This document shows, piece after piece, positions 1 through 9,094 of a DNA stretch of 64,000 bases. Within the stretch, counting starts at the first letter, position 1. Every line of letters starts with the position of its first letter. The notes beneath the pieces are model-generated. The model saw only the letters and a program-made list of their open reading frames with translations. It made no database searches and was not told the origin of the DNA. The DNA comes from Calothrix brevissima NIES-22. GTDB taxonomy: Bacteria > Cyanobacteriota > Cyanobacteriia > Cyanobacteriales > Nostocaceae. A program made the position numbers and the translations under genes. The stretch spans positions 8,099,366 through 8,163,365 of the forward strand of contig NZ_AP018207.1 of NCBI RefSeq assembly GCF_002367995.1. Reading direction: 5' to 3'.

Positions 1-69
1 TCACAGGCCTTAAGCTGTGGGGTGAATCAAGCTGAGATACCTGAGTTATTGAGGAAGTTGGGGATGTAA
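1..69 (+). CDS. C-terminal end of an unidentified protein (partial)
   Basis: Frame 1 is open from the first base and ends with TAA at 67-69, giving the last 22 residues of a protein (ending ELLRKLGM). Only the tail is visible, so no family can be named. It is called because the frame is open from the edge and the following spacer is typical non-coding, repeat-rich DNA; a chance open frame of this length cannot be excluded. Confidence 0.4.
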   Translation, partial: SQALSCGVNQAEIPELLRKLGM

Positions 70-238
70 GTACTGCTTTGCATAAATTTATCACTTTTTA
101 AACACAGAGGAACGCGGAGGTTAGCGCAGCGAAAAGTCTGAGCGCCGGCTTCCGGCGCTCAGAACTTTTCAAGACAAAGTTTCGCAGAGTATTTCACCAG
201 CCAATTCGCTATGAATTAATGAAATTGTGTACTAATAA

Positions 239-327
239 GAGTTACGCACACTCTACGAACTCTTGGCGTTCTTGGCGTCTTGGCGGTTCCATAAATTAAG
301 CTTTTTGGCAATTTTTGCGTAAGTCCT
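239..327 (-). repeat. Small MITE-like element with TGCGTAAGT ends, copy 1
   Basis: About 89 bp bounded by inverted TTACGCA / TGCGTAAGT ends. The interior (cttggcgttcttggcgtc and onwards) is the reverse complement of the element at 8763-8853. It abuts the stop codon of the GH13 gene. There is no coding capacity. Confidence 0.7.
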
Positions 328-329
328 GA

Positions 330-2000
330 CTACGCAGTAATGAATATTTTGGCTGTGTAGGGTTGGATATCGGTAATTAAACTATTTTCGCTTACTTCTA
401 CAGGCGTGTTTGTGAACCAATCTTGCCAATTTTCGGCTTTTGGGAAGTTGGGAATTTGATAATCGTTGAGATAATCATCAGCAAAGTTGACTACAACCAC
501 TACTTGCGAACCTTTGTTATCCCAGCGAAGGTAGCTTAAGAGTTTCGCCTGTGTATCTTCGTGGAAAAACTCTATATTGTCGCTTTGCAAAGCTAGATTC
601 TGTTTACGCAGGGCAATGAGTTTTTTGTAATAATCGAATAAATCGCGGTTTTGGGGGTTTTCTAACAATGGCCAAGCGATTTTCTTGGGTTGAGTGACTT
701 TTTCGCTTTTGCGCTTGTGTTCGCCAAATTCTTCACCCATCCATAACATCGGTATACCAACTGCTGTCATTAACAGGACTGCGGCTAATTTGGCGCGGGT
801 AAATGCAGCTTCATCAAAAATTCCGCGATCGCCTAATTCTCTAAATAAATGTTCGCGATCGTGGGTGGATAAGTAATTTATCACATTGGTACCAGTTTTA
901 TAACCCTGCTGTCGCGGATCTAAAACTTGCTTGAGATGATCTAGTTCAAATTTTTCGCCACAAACATGAGGCACTATAAAGTAACGAAAACTTTCATGCC
1001 AACAAGCATCTAAGGGGCCCTCAGGTGCTGTAACTTCGCTAGTATCTGGAATATGTTCGGCAATGTTATAAAACGGTTTGTTAACAGTATTTTTTTTTGC
1101 TTGTTGAGCCAGCCAATGCAAAAATTCAAAGTTAGCTAATTGGCGCACCGCATCAAAGCGAATCCCATCAATGTGATATTCTTGTACCCAAAACCGCACT
1201 ACATCACCAACATATTGCCAAGCAGGTTTAACATCTAGCTTTTCATCATAATTATCATAGTTAAACTCTGGGCCCCAGTAATTATCCGGGTCTTCTGGAT
1301 AGTGCATGTGTTCGTAATACCAATAATTCCTATCTATCAGCATTAACGGGCATTCTTCATCAGTATGATTATAAATTCCATCCATAAATACCCGAATGCC
1401 TCGACTATGACATTCATCAATTAATCGCTTTAAATCTGCTGTGGAACCATAACTAGATTCTGTGGCGAAAAAATGGCGAACTTTGTAACCCCAGTTATAA
1501 TCGCCAGGGTATTCATTTACTGGCATTAATTCAACAGCATTAATTCCTAATTCTTGGAGATAATCTAATTTTTCAATTGCATCTAAATATTGTCCTCTTT
1601 TTTCCCTATCAACCTCACCGCCAGTAAAATCAGCAACGTGCATTTCATAGATAATTAATTCATTATTTTCTGGCAAGGGTATATCGTCATACTGCCAACT
1701 ATAACTATCAACTATTCTTTGACCATTCTTAATTTGTACTAAACCAACTTTTTGCTGTTCGTCAACATCTGTAGCATAAGGATCTATCACATCTACCCAT
1801 TCATTTGGAGAAAAATTAGGGCTTTGACTTTGAACACGAAATTTATATTGATAAATACCGTCTGCTAAATTTACTTGCGTATAAAAATAACCATCTTCAT
1901 TTTTTTTCATTGGCGTTTCTTGCCAATCTGAAAAAGAGCCGATTAAACTAGCTTTTTGATTACGAGGTGCAAATAATTTAAAATCAATTAAGCTACCCAT
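330..2000 (-). CDS. GH13 alpha-amylase family protein with N-terminal CBM48 (branching-enzyme-like)
   Basis: This 556-aa enzyme acts on alpha-glucans (glycogen or maltooligosaccharides). Residues ~5-75 form a CBM48/isoamylase N-terminal domain (FKLFAPRN..ASLIGSFSDW). Residues ~110-460 are a GH13 barrel with the usual conserved regions: DGIYNH (region I), GIRFDAV with the nucleophile Asp (II), IAEH with the acid Glu (III) and STHD (IV). A short C-terminal beta domain follows. It is shorter than canonical GlgB (>620 aa) and resembles cyanobacterial proteins annotated as branching-enzyme-like or alpha-amylase, so the exact reaction (hydrolysis, branching or trehalohydrolase type) is not decided by sequence alone. 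It is monocistronic; no signal peptide is seen, so it is probably cytosolic. Confidence 0.85.
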   Translation of the reverse strand: MGSLIDFKLFAPRNQKASLIGSFSDWQETPMKKNEDGYFYTQVNLADGIYQYKFRVQSQSPNFSPNEWVDVIDPYATDVDEQQKVGLVQIKNGQRIVDSYSWQYDDIPLPENNELIIYEMHVADFTGGEVDREKRGQYLDAIEKLDYLQELGINAVELMPVNEYPGDYNWGYKVRHFFATESSYGSTADLKRLIDECHSRGIRVFMDGIYNHTDEECPLMLIDRNYWYYEHMHYPEDPDNYWGPEFNYDNYDEKLDVKPAWQYVGDVVRFWVQEYHIDGIRFDAVRQLANFEFLHWLAQQAKKNTVNKPFYNIAEHIPDTSEVTAPEGPLDACWHESFRYFIVPHVCGEKFELDHLKQVLDPRQQGYKTGTNVINYLSTHDREHLFRELGDRGIFDEAAFTRAKLAAVLLMTAVGIPMLWMGEEFGEHKRKSEKVTQPKKIAWPLLENPQNRDLFDYYKKLIALRKQNLALQSDNIEFFHEDTQAKLLSYLRWDNKGSQVVVVVNFADDYLNDYQIPNFPKAENWQDWFTNTPVEVSENSLITDIQPYTAKIFITA

Positions 2001-2098
2001 TTTTAATCCTTATTTTTTAATGACAATAAATTCTGTCAAGCAGGGCTGAGGTTATGGCTACATACATTGCTTATTAAAACGTAAAGTTAATGTTATAA

Positions 2099-2131
2099 AT
2101 CCCCCTAACTTTCCAGGAGTTGGGGGAATAT
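2099..2131 (-). terminator. Hairpin downstream of cphB
   Basis: On the minus strand CCCCCAACT, a short loop and AGTTAGGGGG form a strong stem about 70-100 bp after the cphB stop. The following T content is modest (ATTTATAAC), so this is a probable rather than certain intrinsic terminator. Confidence 0.5.
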
Positions 2132-2197
2132 TAGCAGTCAACATTACTAAAAAATAAATATTTACTTTCTAGTTAGTCCAAATACATCTACTAAAAG

Positions 2198-3052
2198 TTA
2201 GATATTACCTGAACCGACGGGTACAGATGCATCAGCAATAGAAGCATTTTGTAAGATAGGTTGACGAGTTTTTAAATCAAATTTATAGCCATTTGGTAAA
2301 ATATGAAGCTTGGCTCCGAAAATTGCCAAAGACTCATCCTTCAAAATTTCGTCAATATTGTTGTGTGTGGCGTCTGCTTCATCAACAATTGTCACTGCAC
2401 CTTGACCAACAACTTCTATTTGGTTATCAGTAACCACCATAGCGGTATTTTCATCAATACCAAATCCTAAGTCTGCTGGTTCTTGTAATAAAGCAGAAAT
2501 TAAGCGCCCTAAACGACCGCGTTGGGAAAAATGTTGATCGATAATTACTCCAGGTAAAAAGCCCATACCAGGGCCAATATCAACTATTTCAATTCGGGGA
2601 TTTGTTTCGGAATCACCTTCAATAATCATAGTATCAGGCATCACCGCAGCGCCAGCACTTGTACCCGCAACAACAATACCTTCAGCAAATCTTTTGTGAA
2701 TAGCTTCATCAAGTTGAGTATCTTTAAGAATGCTGGTAATCCGTGCTTGATCGCCACCAGTAAAAAATATTCCCGTTGCATCCTTAACGGCTTCTAAAGC
2801 TGTTGAGGAAGCTGCATCTTCACGAGTTTCTGTATCAATTATGCGAACTTTTTCTGCTCCTAAGCGTTCAAAAACTCGAATATAATTTTCGCCAACTTCT
2901 CTCGGTAGTTCTGTTGCTGCTGTCATAATGACAATATGAGCTTTGGTACCGCCTGCACGCCGTAAAAACTCCCGCAGGATTTGACAATCTCCTTCTTTAT
3001 CTTCAGCTCCACCAATTATCACTAGCTGCCGTTTAATATCTGTTGTCACCAC
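2198..3052 (-). CDS. cphB: Cyanophycinase
   Basis: A peptidase S51 family exopeptidase that degrades the nitrogen-storage polymer cyanophycin to beta-Asp-Arg dipeptides. The 284-aa length is close to that of characterised cyanobacterial CphB. The catalytic serine lies in GTSAGAA (Ser132, the same number as reported for the Synechocystis enzyme). The upstream FFTGGDQ motif and the HFSQRGR segment are family typical. It is cytosolic, with no signal peptide. It is divergent from the cyanophycin synthetase-like gene at 3.9-5.8 kb with a small conserved gene between them, so synthesis and breakdown genes of the same polymer are neighbours. Confidence 0.95.
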   Translation of the reverse strand: MVTTDIKRQLVIIGGAEDKEGDCQILREFLRRAGGTKAHIVIMTAATELPREVGENYIRVFERLGAEKVRIIDTETREDAASSTALEAVKDATGIFFTGGDQARITSILKDTQLDEAIHKRFAEGIVVAGTSAGAAVMPDTMIIEGDSETNPRIEIVDIGPGMGFLPGVIIDQHFSQRGRLGRLISALLQEPADLGFGIDENTAMVVTDNQIEVVGQGAVTIVDEADATHNNIDEILKDESLAIFGAKLHILPNGYKFDLKTRQPILQNASIADASVPVGSGNI

Positions 3053-3333
3053 GATATCACCTAAAATTTTCTGTAAGTATTTTCAATAAAGCATGACAAT
3101 TACAGCGAGAAAATCATCCATTTGGTAGATTAATAAATTAAGTAATAAAAATAATTTTTATCAAGAAATTTTACTATATTAATTCAGACTTAATCTATAT
3201 ATGCTTTATAAGCCCATAGAAATTATTCTATAGGCTTATTGAATAATTGTTATTTATTTAATTGCTAAAGTTTTTTGGTGTTGAGTATAATTGAGAGAAA
3301 ATATGCATCCTGATTGAAAAAGTGTTGTTTAAC

Positions 3334-3537
3334 TTAATGAACTTGACTTCTATAAATCAAGTTGAGTAAAAAAAGACGAGCTTGTTCGAGGGGAAGATGT
3401 CTAGGTTTACCTTGATAAACAATTTGGTATTCATCGATATCTGGGCCATCTCCATGACCAGAAATTAGCTTAAGGTGAAATGCTTGATCGGCAAGTTCCC
3501 GAACTTCATTTCTTAAAGAAACTTGTGAATCGTTCAT
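3334..3537 (-). CDS. Small conserved hypothetical protein beside cphB
   Basis: This is a 67-aa acidic protein (MNDSQVSLRNEVRELADQAF start, RHLPLEQARLFLLNLIY near the end) with no signal peptide or membrane segment. It lies on the cphB strand ~280 bp upstream of cphB, in the divergent space before the cyanophycin synthetase-like gene. Codon use looks like real coding sequence. I know no function; its position suggests a link to cyanophycin or nitrogen metabolism, which is inference only. Confidence 0.6.
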   Translation of the reverse strand: MNDSQVSLRNEVRELADQAFHLKLISGHGDGPDIDEYQIVYQGKPRHLPLEQARLFLLNLIYRSQVH

Positions 3538-3880
3538 ACTTTGCTGTTTCTGAATAACCGTATTTTAGATATATAAAACTTGCAAATAGTTTGCACCTTT
3601 CAAAGGTTATATTTTTGAGGGGGAGTAGGAGTGTAAAAATATTCTCAATTTTGTCCATACTGAGTAAAAATAAAGAAACTGCTTGATTATGCCCTTAGAT
3701 AGCTGAAGATTTCTTTGAGTAGGGTTAAGCTGTCTCAGTGAAGGTTGAGTTTTATACTCTGAACAATCGTCAAGCGATCGCTTCTCCAATCATAAATCAA
3801 ATCAATTGCTCATCGATAGGTCTGGGTAAACGCCTTTGAGCGTCCCGACTTCAGGGTGTTTAGCTAGAGGTTTATCATCA
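3538..3880. other. Divergent spacer before the cyanophycin synthetase gene
   Basis: About 340 bp with no convincing gene; a 60-codon minus-strand reading frame here has no recognisable features. It should hold promoters for both directions. AGAGG at 3866-3870 is the likely ribosome binding site for the ATG at 3881. One HIP1-type GCGATCGC lies near 3776. Confidence 0.5.
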
Positions 3881-5791
3881 ATGCTTCAAGAAAAAACCAC
3901 CGATGCAGTTCGCATCAACGCTAGAAAAACTGACGTATTCGATATTTTCAAGTTCAAGCATTATATGGGCCCTAACCCCTATCTGGAAGTAGGGGCTTTG
4001 GTATTCAACTTTGTGCTGACGGAGTATCGAACACCTGTGCCCATTGAGGACTATGTTGCTATGATTAGCGATCGCTATCCTCATTTAGGCAATCGAGAAT
4101 ACGAATCCTACGCCCATTTGTTTGCTCAAACTCTATCCGAAGTCGGAAAGCTAGACATGGGCTTACACCTCACCCGTTGGAGTATCCAACCAAATGCAGA
4201 TAATGTGCGTATCGCTATTCAATCGCTGCACGAACGCACAACCAGAGGAGTAGTCTACTTTGTTTGGGATTGGTTTGAGGCGATTAACCGAGATGCAGAC
4301 TTTCTGTTTGAGGATGAGCTAGCAAGGCTGCAAAATAAATTTAGACAATCGGCTTACGGTGGCCCTACAGTTTACGCTTTATTACGTACAGCTTATGAAA
4401 AAGCTATTCCCACTTTTTACTTGTGGGAAGAAGGCTTAATGCAATACGGCTATGGTAAAAAACATATTCGCGGTATTGCTACAACTTTTGACTGTGATAG
4501 TCATATAGATTCTGACTTTACCACTCGTAAAGATGACTGCAAAGCTTTCTTAAAAACCTTGGGTTTCCCCGTACCCGATGGTGATATTGTCAATACCCAA
4601 AAAGATGCTTTAGCTGTAGCCAGAGAAATCGGCTATCCGGTTGCTGTCAAGCCTGTAGTCGGACATAAAGGAATTGGTGTGACAGCCGAAGTTCAAGACG
4701 CGGAAGAACTAGAATCAGCTTATGATAGGGCGTTAGCGGCGATTCCGGAAGAACAAGCCACAAGGATCATTGTCGAAAAAAGCATATCCGGGGCAGATTT
4801 TCGCTTACTGTGCGTTAATGGTAAATTTGTCGCCGCTACAGAAAGGCGTCCCGCTTCGGTTGTGGGCGATGGCTATTCTACTATTGATGAGTTAATTCGC
4901 GAAGAAAACCGCAAACCTGCACGGTGGGATACACCAACTTCTCCTATGAGTAAAATCCAGCGTGATGAAGCGATGGAATTGTACTTAAGAGAACAGCGTT
5001 TGACATTAGATAGCGTAATTGAAAAAGACCAGACTGTTTATCTGCGTAAAGTAGCTAATCTTTCTGCTGGTGGGATTAGTATTAATGCTACTCACACAGT
5101 TCACCACGACAACATTATTTTGGCGCAGGATATTGCCCAACACTTCCGGTTAACTTGTTTGGGGATTGATGTGATTACTAAAAGTCTGGCGGAATCTTGG
5201 AAAGATGGTAACTTTGCTATCTTAGAAATTAACGCTGCACCCGGTATTTTGATGCATCTTAACCCGGCGGTTGGAGATAGTGTGGATGTACCTTCCCATA
5301 TTTTAGGGACATTTTTTGAGTCAGGTACAGAGGCGAGAATTCCAATTATCACTTTTAACAAAATCTCTGTGCAAGAGTTGCAAGAAACCATAGACCATAT
5401 TCTTTTACAACATCCTGATTGGACAGTTGGCGCTGTTTGTCGTGAAGGAGTTTTTGTGAATCGGTCGAAAAAAGTTTTAAGCAAAGATTACAATACAAAT
5501 ATTCAAAGTTTGTTGCGCAATCCCAAGTTAGATTTGTTAATTGCCGCATACGATGAGGAAATTTTAGATGGGGATGGGATGTTTTACCAAGGTAGTAATA
5601 TGGTAGTTCTGGATAATCCCAGCGAAATAGAGATGATCTTAGTTCGGGATATTTTAGAAAGTTCGACTGTGGTAATTAAAAAAGGAGACAGTGTTTCGAT
5701 TAGTCGTAAAGGATTAATTGAAGATTACACTTTGGGAGAAGATGAACCTTTTACAAGGGTTTATTTAAAAGAAGTGGGGACACTTTTGTAA
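3881..5791 (+). CDS. cphA2: Truncated cyanophycin synthetase, CphA2 type
   Basis: An ATP-grasp ligase of cyanophycin metabolism, 636 aa against roughly 875-900 aa for CphA1. The N-terminal CphA domain (~1-150) and the ATP-grasp domain (~210-470; GYPVAVKPVVGHKGIGVT and AILEINAAPGILMH) are present. The C-terminal Mur-ligase region is reduced and has no GTNGKT-type P-loop. That matches CphA2, found in N2-fixing cyanobacteria and reported to repolymerise beta-Asp-Arg dipeptides. Together with CphB next door it would form a salvage cycle: CphB releases the dipeptide and CphA2 re-uses it. An in-frame TTG at 3836 gives a 15-residue longer product, but the ATG at 3881 has a better-placed Shine-Dalgarno (AGAGG). 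Confidence 0.88.
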   Translation: MLQEKTTDAVRINARKTDVFDIFKFKHYMGPNPYLEVGALVFNFVLTEYRTPVPIEDYVAMISDRYPHLGNREYESYAHLFAQTLSEVGKLDMGLHLTRWSIQPNADNVRIAIQSLHERTTRGVVYFVWDWFEAINRDADFLFEDELARLQNKFRQSAYGGPTVYALLRTAYEKAIPTFYLWEEGLMQYGYGKKHIRGIATTFDCDSHIDSDFTTRKDDCKAFLKTLGFPVPDGDIVNTQKDALAVAREIGYPVAVKPVVGHKGIGVTAEVQDAEELESAYDRALAAIPEEQATRIIVEKSISGADFRLLCVNGKFVAATERRPASVVGDGYSTIDELIREENRKPARWDTPTSPMSKIQRDEAMELYLREQRLTLDSVIEKDQTVYLRKVANLSAGGISINATHTVHHDNIILAQDIAQHFRLTCLGIDVITKSLAESWKDGNFAILEINAAPGILMHLNPAVGDSVDVPSHILGTFFESGTEARIPIITFNKISVQELQETIDHILLQHPDWTVGAVCREGVFVNRSKKVLSKDYNTNIQSLLRNPKLDLLIAAYDEEILDGDGMFYQGSNMVVLDNPSEIEMILVRDILESSTVVIKKGDSVSISRKGLIEDYTLGEDEPFTRVYLKEVGTLL

Positions 5792-6450
5792 GTTCATATA
5801 TTAGAGATTTGAGTTTATCAAAAGCGGGAGCATCTCAGTTTTTATCAAAGCCCGCACTTCAGTATAGGTTGGCTGGAAGCAAGAAATTCAACATTAGTTA
5901 GGGTGTTGAAACTTAGGCTTCGAGCCGATCTATATTTTTCGCACTTTATCATATAGCTGTTGACAGTTGACTGTTGACGGGAGCATCCCAAATGTGAAAA
6001 AACGCCCTCACCCTATAAGGGTGGGGCTAGAAATACAAAGCCTGCCAAGGCAGGCTTTGTTGGTATAGCAATATCCTAGAAGGGTATTGCGTCAAAATTG
6101 GGATGCTCCCCTGTTGACAGACTTAAAAGCCTTTTAGTATCAGAGTTTTATCTTAGCTTGATGTCCTAATCTATCTGGCTACAGTTATATCAATACAAAT
6201 ACTACTGATTCTTCGATAAATACTTATTATTTTTTTAAAAAGTGTTGTTTGCTTGAGTATTTACACGGTTGTTATATCAATTTTTGGTTTCATGGTAGTA
6301 ATACTTATATTCGAGAATAAATACTAGTAAGTGAAGGAATCAAAAAGTAATAGTAAATAGTTGAAAATTAGGTAGACGAATTTACACCTATTCAAATATG
6401 AATAGATTAAGTCTGTGATAGTTTCTATTTTTCTGACATCAGAAAAAATC
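5792..6450. other. Non-coding spacer with a foldback element
   Basis: About 660 bp without a gene. It carries a STRR patch (TTGACAG/TTGACTG units ~5959-5978 and 6111-6120) that hosts the foldback element listed separately. From 6180 on it is AT-rich leader DNA for the PEP-CTERM gene. Nothing else is recognised. Confidence 0.6.
5979..6110 (+). repeat. Foldback (MITE-like) element with GGGAGCATCCC ends, copy 1
   Basis: A 132-bp element with perfect terminal inverted repeats GGGAGCATCCCAA / TTGGGATGCTCCC. Three internal palindromes follow (CCCTATAAGGG-like, CCTGCCAAGGCAGG, and AATATCCTAGAAGGGTATT). It interrupts a 7-bp repeat array, and CTGTTGAC occurs directly on both sides (5971-5978 and 6111-6118), which is either a target duplication or the host repeat's own periodicity. 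Related copies lie at 25679-25863 and 49611-49710. Confidence 0.8.
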
Positions 6451-7311
6451 ATGAAAAATCAACTTTTTACTGCGTTACTTGCTGCTCTTACATTAGGAAC
6501 TAGCATTTTATCAGGAAATGCTTCTGCTAGTGCGTTTGATATCAAAAGTCGAGACCAATCTCCCGATGCATTCAAAAGTATTCTTCAAGAATTTCGCGCT
6601 TTTGTTGGCGAAGAAGCTAAAACTTTAAATCCTGAAACTATTAAGGCTAAACAAGTAGACCTTTCTAAATTACAACTTAAAGTTGACCATGATGTAAATG
6701 TCTTCTTTATTGGGGAAACAGCCGGAGGCTATCGTAACCGCCTAGATTTTAAAGCAACTGACTCAACAGTGGCTTCTGGGAAAATTTTTGGCGATACTTC
6801 TTGTAACACTGGGGATAAAGAATTCTTCAATTTTAGTGATTTTTGCCCTAATCCCAATGATCCATTAGCCAATAAAGCCGATAAGCCTTTAAATGTAGGT
6901 GATTGGGCAAATATCGGTTCCATGAAAGCTGGGACTAACTTAGATTTCTTGTTGTATGCCAATGATATTAACGGTGGTATTAGTGGTAAAGATAAAAGCG
7001 GAAATACCGTTAAGGGTATTTGGAGTTTAAATCAAGCTTTAAACCCAGATGGTTTACAGCACGCGATCGCTTATTACTACAAAGACTACTTGGTAATGGG
7101 TTTTGAAGATTTATGGGGCGGTGGCGATAAAGACTATAACGATACAGTGTTCGCCATTGATATCGGTAAAGAAAACGCTCGTTATGTTGCTGGAATTACA
7201 CCCATACCAGAACCTTCCGCAACTTTAGCATTATTGGGGATTGCGGGATTGGGTTTATTCACAACTCGTCGCCGGATTGCTGCTGTTGTTAAAGCTGATT
7301 CCGCGCTTTAA
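6451..7311 (+). CDS. Secreted PEP-CTERM-anchored protein with DUF4114
   Basis: This 286-aa exported protein has a signal peptide at 1-28 (MKNQLFTALLAALTLG.. ending NASASA). A DUF4114-type domain carries the acidic GFEDLWGGGDKDYND motif (~215-245), probably a metal site. A C-terminal PEP-CTERM sorting signal is clear (IPEPSATLALLGIAGLGLFTTRRR): PEP motif, hydrophobic helix and arginine cluster. Such proteins are processed by exosortase and linked to the cell surface or exopolysaccharide. The ATG at 6451 is chosen because it opens the signal peptide; an upstream in-frame GTG at 6415 would spoil it. The 3' end overlaps the convergent DUF58 gene by 23 bp. Confidence 0.88.
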   Translation: MKNQLFTALLAALTLGTSILSGNASASAFDIKSRDQSPDAFKSILQEFRAFVGEEAKTLNPETIKAKQVDLSKLQLKVDHDVNVFFIGETAGGYRNRLDFKATDSTVASGKIFGDTSCNTGDKEFFNFSDFCPNPNDPLANKADKPLNVGDWANIGSMKAGTNLDFLLYANDINGGISGKDKSGNTVKGIWSLNQALNPDGLQHAIAYYYKDYLVMGFEDLWGGGDKDYNDTVFAIDIGKENARYVAGITPIPEPSATLALLGIAGLGLFTTRRRIAAVVKADSAL

Positions 7312-8611
7312 GTTGCAAGTATCTTTCCACTAATTGATCTGTAATTTGATGTGCTGGTGCGTCAAGTACCAACACACCTTTTTGCTTTAATTGGGCAAAT
7401 GCAACTTGACGCTGTGCTAACAAATCTAAGGCTACCGCCCTGATATAAGCCTCGGTGACATCTTCTGTAAAGGTATGCGCCCGCCTATCAACTTGCGGAT
7501 CGCGCAAAGTTACGCAAAAGGGGAGATAACGGGGGGCTAGGCGAGAAAGGGCGGCGAGGAGTTCGGTGGAGGCGGTGACATCAACTATGTCGGTAATTAA
7601 TACTACTAATGCCCGCCTTGTTTGTTGTTGGACAACGCTGGTAACTGCTCCTAAATAATCAGATTCTAGCAATACTGGTTGAATTGGGGTGAGACGGTCA
7701 ATTAAATGAGGGAGGTAATTTTGACCGCGTTCAGGAGGAATCCACGTATGCATTTGTCTGTCGAATACGCCCACGCCGACGCGATCGCCTCGATGTAATC
7801 CCGCTAATGCTAAAGCTAAAGTTGCATTTAAGCCCCAATCAAAGCGCTGTAAACCCTGCACTTTTGCTGTCATTAATCTTCCCCGATCCAGCAAAATCAG
7901 CAGGGTTTGTTCTTGTTCTGGTTCTAAAACCCTGACTAAGGGGGCTGTATTTCCATAAGCGCCAACTTTGCGGGCGGTAGCTTTCCAATCTATTAAGCGC
8001 AAATCATCGCCAGTACGATAGTTACGCAGTTCGGCAAATTCTGTGCCAATTCCGATGCGGCGTTGGCGAATCGCTCCAGATGATTGCAAGGCGAGACGAA
8101 TAGAAAGCGATCGCAATCCCACTAAATCTGGATAAACTTTAACTGTCAGTTTTTGGGGAATCTGCCAATCATCCCACGCTAACCCCCATAAACCTAACTG
8201 TCTTACCTGAATATTTCCCCAGTCAAATTCTCCTCGCTGTGTGGGGTGGACGGTATAGGTTAATTCCTGATTGGTGTTACTAGCTACATTTGCTTTCAGT
8301 TTTTCTGCTGATACACCAAAGCCTGTAGGGTAGTAATCGCAGATTTCAAGAATGGCATTAGAATTTGCAGATGTGATATTTAGCACTACTGGGTTATCTC
8401 GCCCAATAGATAAACGTGAGGGAATTTCCCGGTTGATTTGCACGCGATCGCGCTTTACCCGCAAACCATCCACAACCATTAATCCTAATACCAGGATATC
8501 GAATAAAAGCGCGATCGCAATACTGGCGGGAATACCAACAACCATAGCCAAGATAGGAGCGATGGCAATTCCTATCAGCAATAATAAATAAACTCTATTA
8601 GCTGGAACCAT
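7289..8611 (-). CDS. DUF58 domain protein (MoxR-associated)
   Basis: A 440-aa membrane-anchored protein. Two N-terminal hydrophobic helices (residues ~6-50) are followed by a cytosolic or periplasmic domain and the DUF58 signature (FAELRNYRTGDDLRLIDWKA, ~205-225). A vWA-like fold follows, with LLILLDRGR and LVVLITDIVD as metal-site-like segments. DUF58 proteins work with MoxR AAA+ ATPases in chaperone-like or envelope-stress systems. A MoxR gene (9095-10045) and a DUF4350 gene (10320-11405) lie upstream on the same strand, though with 274-480-bp repeat-rich gaps, so this looks like a loosened operon. No substrate can be named. Confidence 0.88.
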   Translation of the reverse strand: MVPANRVYLLLLIGIAIAPILAMVVGIPASIAIALLFDILVLGLMVVDGLRVKRDRVQINREIPSRLSIGRDNPVVLNITSANSNAILEICDYYPTGFGVSAEKLKANVASNTNQELTYTVHPTQRGEFDWGNIQVRQLGLWGLAWDDWQIPQKLTVKVYPDLVGLRSLSIRLALQSSGAIRQRRIGIGTEFAELRNYRTGDDLRLIDWKATARKVGAYGNTAPLVRVLEPEQEQTLLILLDRGRLMTAKVQGLQRFDWGLNATLALALAGLHRGDRVGVGVFDRQMHTWIPPERGQNYLPHLIDRLTPIQPVLLESDYLGAVTSVVQQQTRRALVVLITDIVDVTASTELLAALSRLAPRYLPFCVTLRDPQVDRRAHTFTEDVTEAYIRAVALDLLAQRQVAFAQLKQKGVLVLDAPAHQITDQLVERYLQLKARNQL

Positions 8612-9094
8612 TTTTAATTAATTAATTAACTATAGGGATAATTATCAGCAATTTCTGGCATTTTAAGCTAAACCTAGAGATTATGCCAGTAATTTCTTCT
8701 TTAACAGCTATTAAAGTCAAATTAGCTAATCATTTTTAATATTAAAATAATTAATATAGAACAAGACTTACGCAAAAATTACCAAAAACCTTAATTTATT
8801 GAACCGCCAAGACGCCAAGTACGCCAAGAATTTGTAGAGTGTGCGTAAGTCCTATAGAACTTAAATTTTAAGATTCATTTTCTAATGTAGAGTCCGTTAT
8901 GAATCTGCCAAATCCTGATAAATAGCTTGTAACACTGTCCCTGACACAGGCTAACGTCTAAGATTAAAATTATTAATCTAGGGCTAGGATAGGGCTAGGA
9001 TTTTGGTATAAGTAGTGTGGAAGTGCGATCGCCTGCAACGGTCAATGATATTATGGCAGTGCGATCGCCTCAATAAAACATACATGAATCAACC
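8612..9094. other. Spacer between MoxR and DUF58 genes
   Basis: About 480 bp with no gene. It contains the TGCGTAAGT-ended element at 8763-8853, and HIP1 octamers near 9026 and 9060. The rest is AT-rich. Confidence 0.6.
8763..8853 (+). repeat. Small MITE-like element with TGCGTAAGT ends, copy 2
   Basis: About 91 bp running from AAGACTTACGCA to TGCGTAAGTCCT. The interior (accgccaagacgccaagt and onwards) is the reverse complement of copy 1 at 239-327, so this is a mobile family rather than chance palindromes. Confidence 0.75.
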
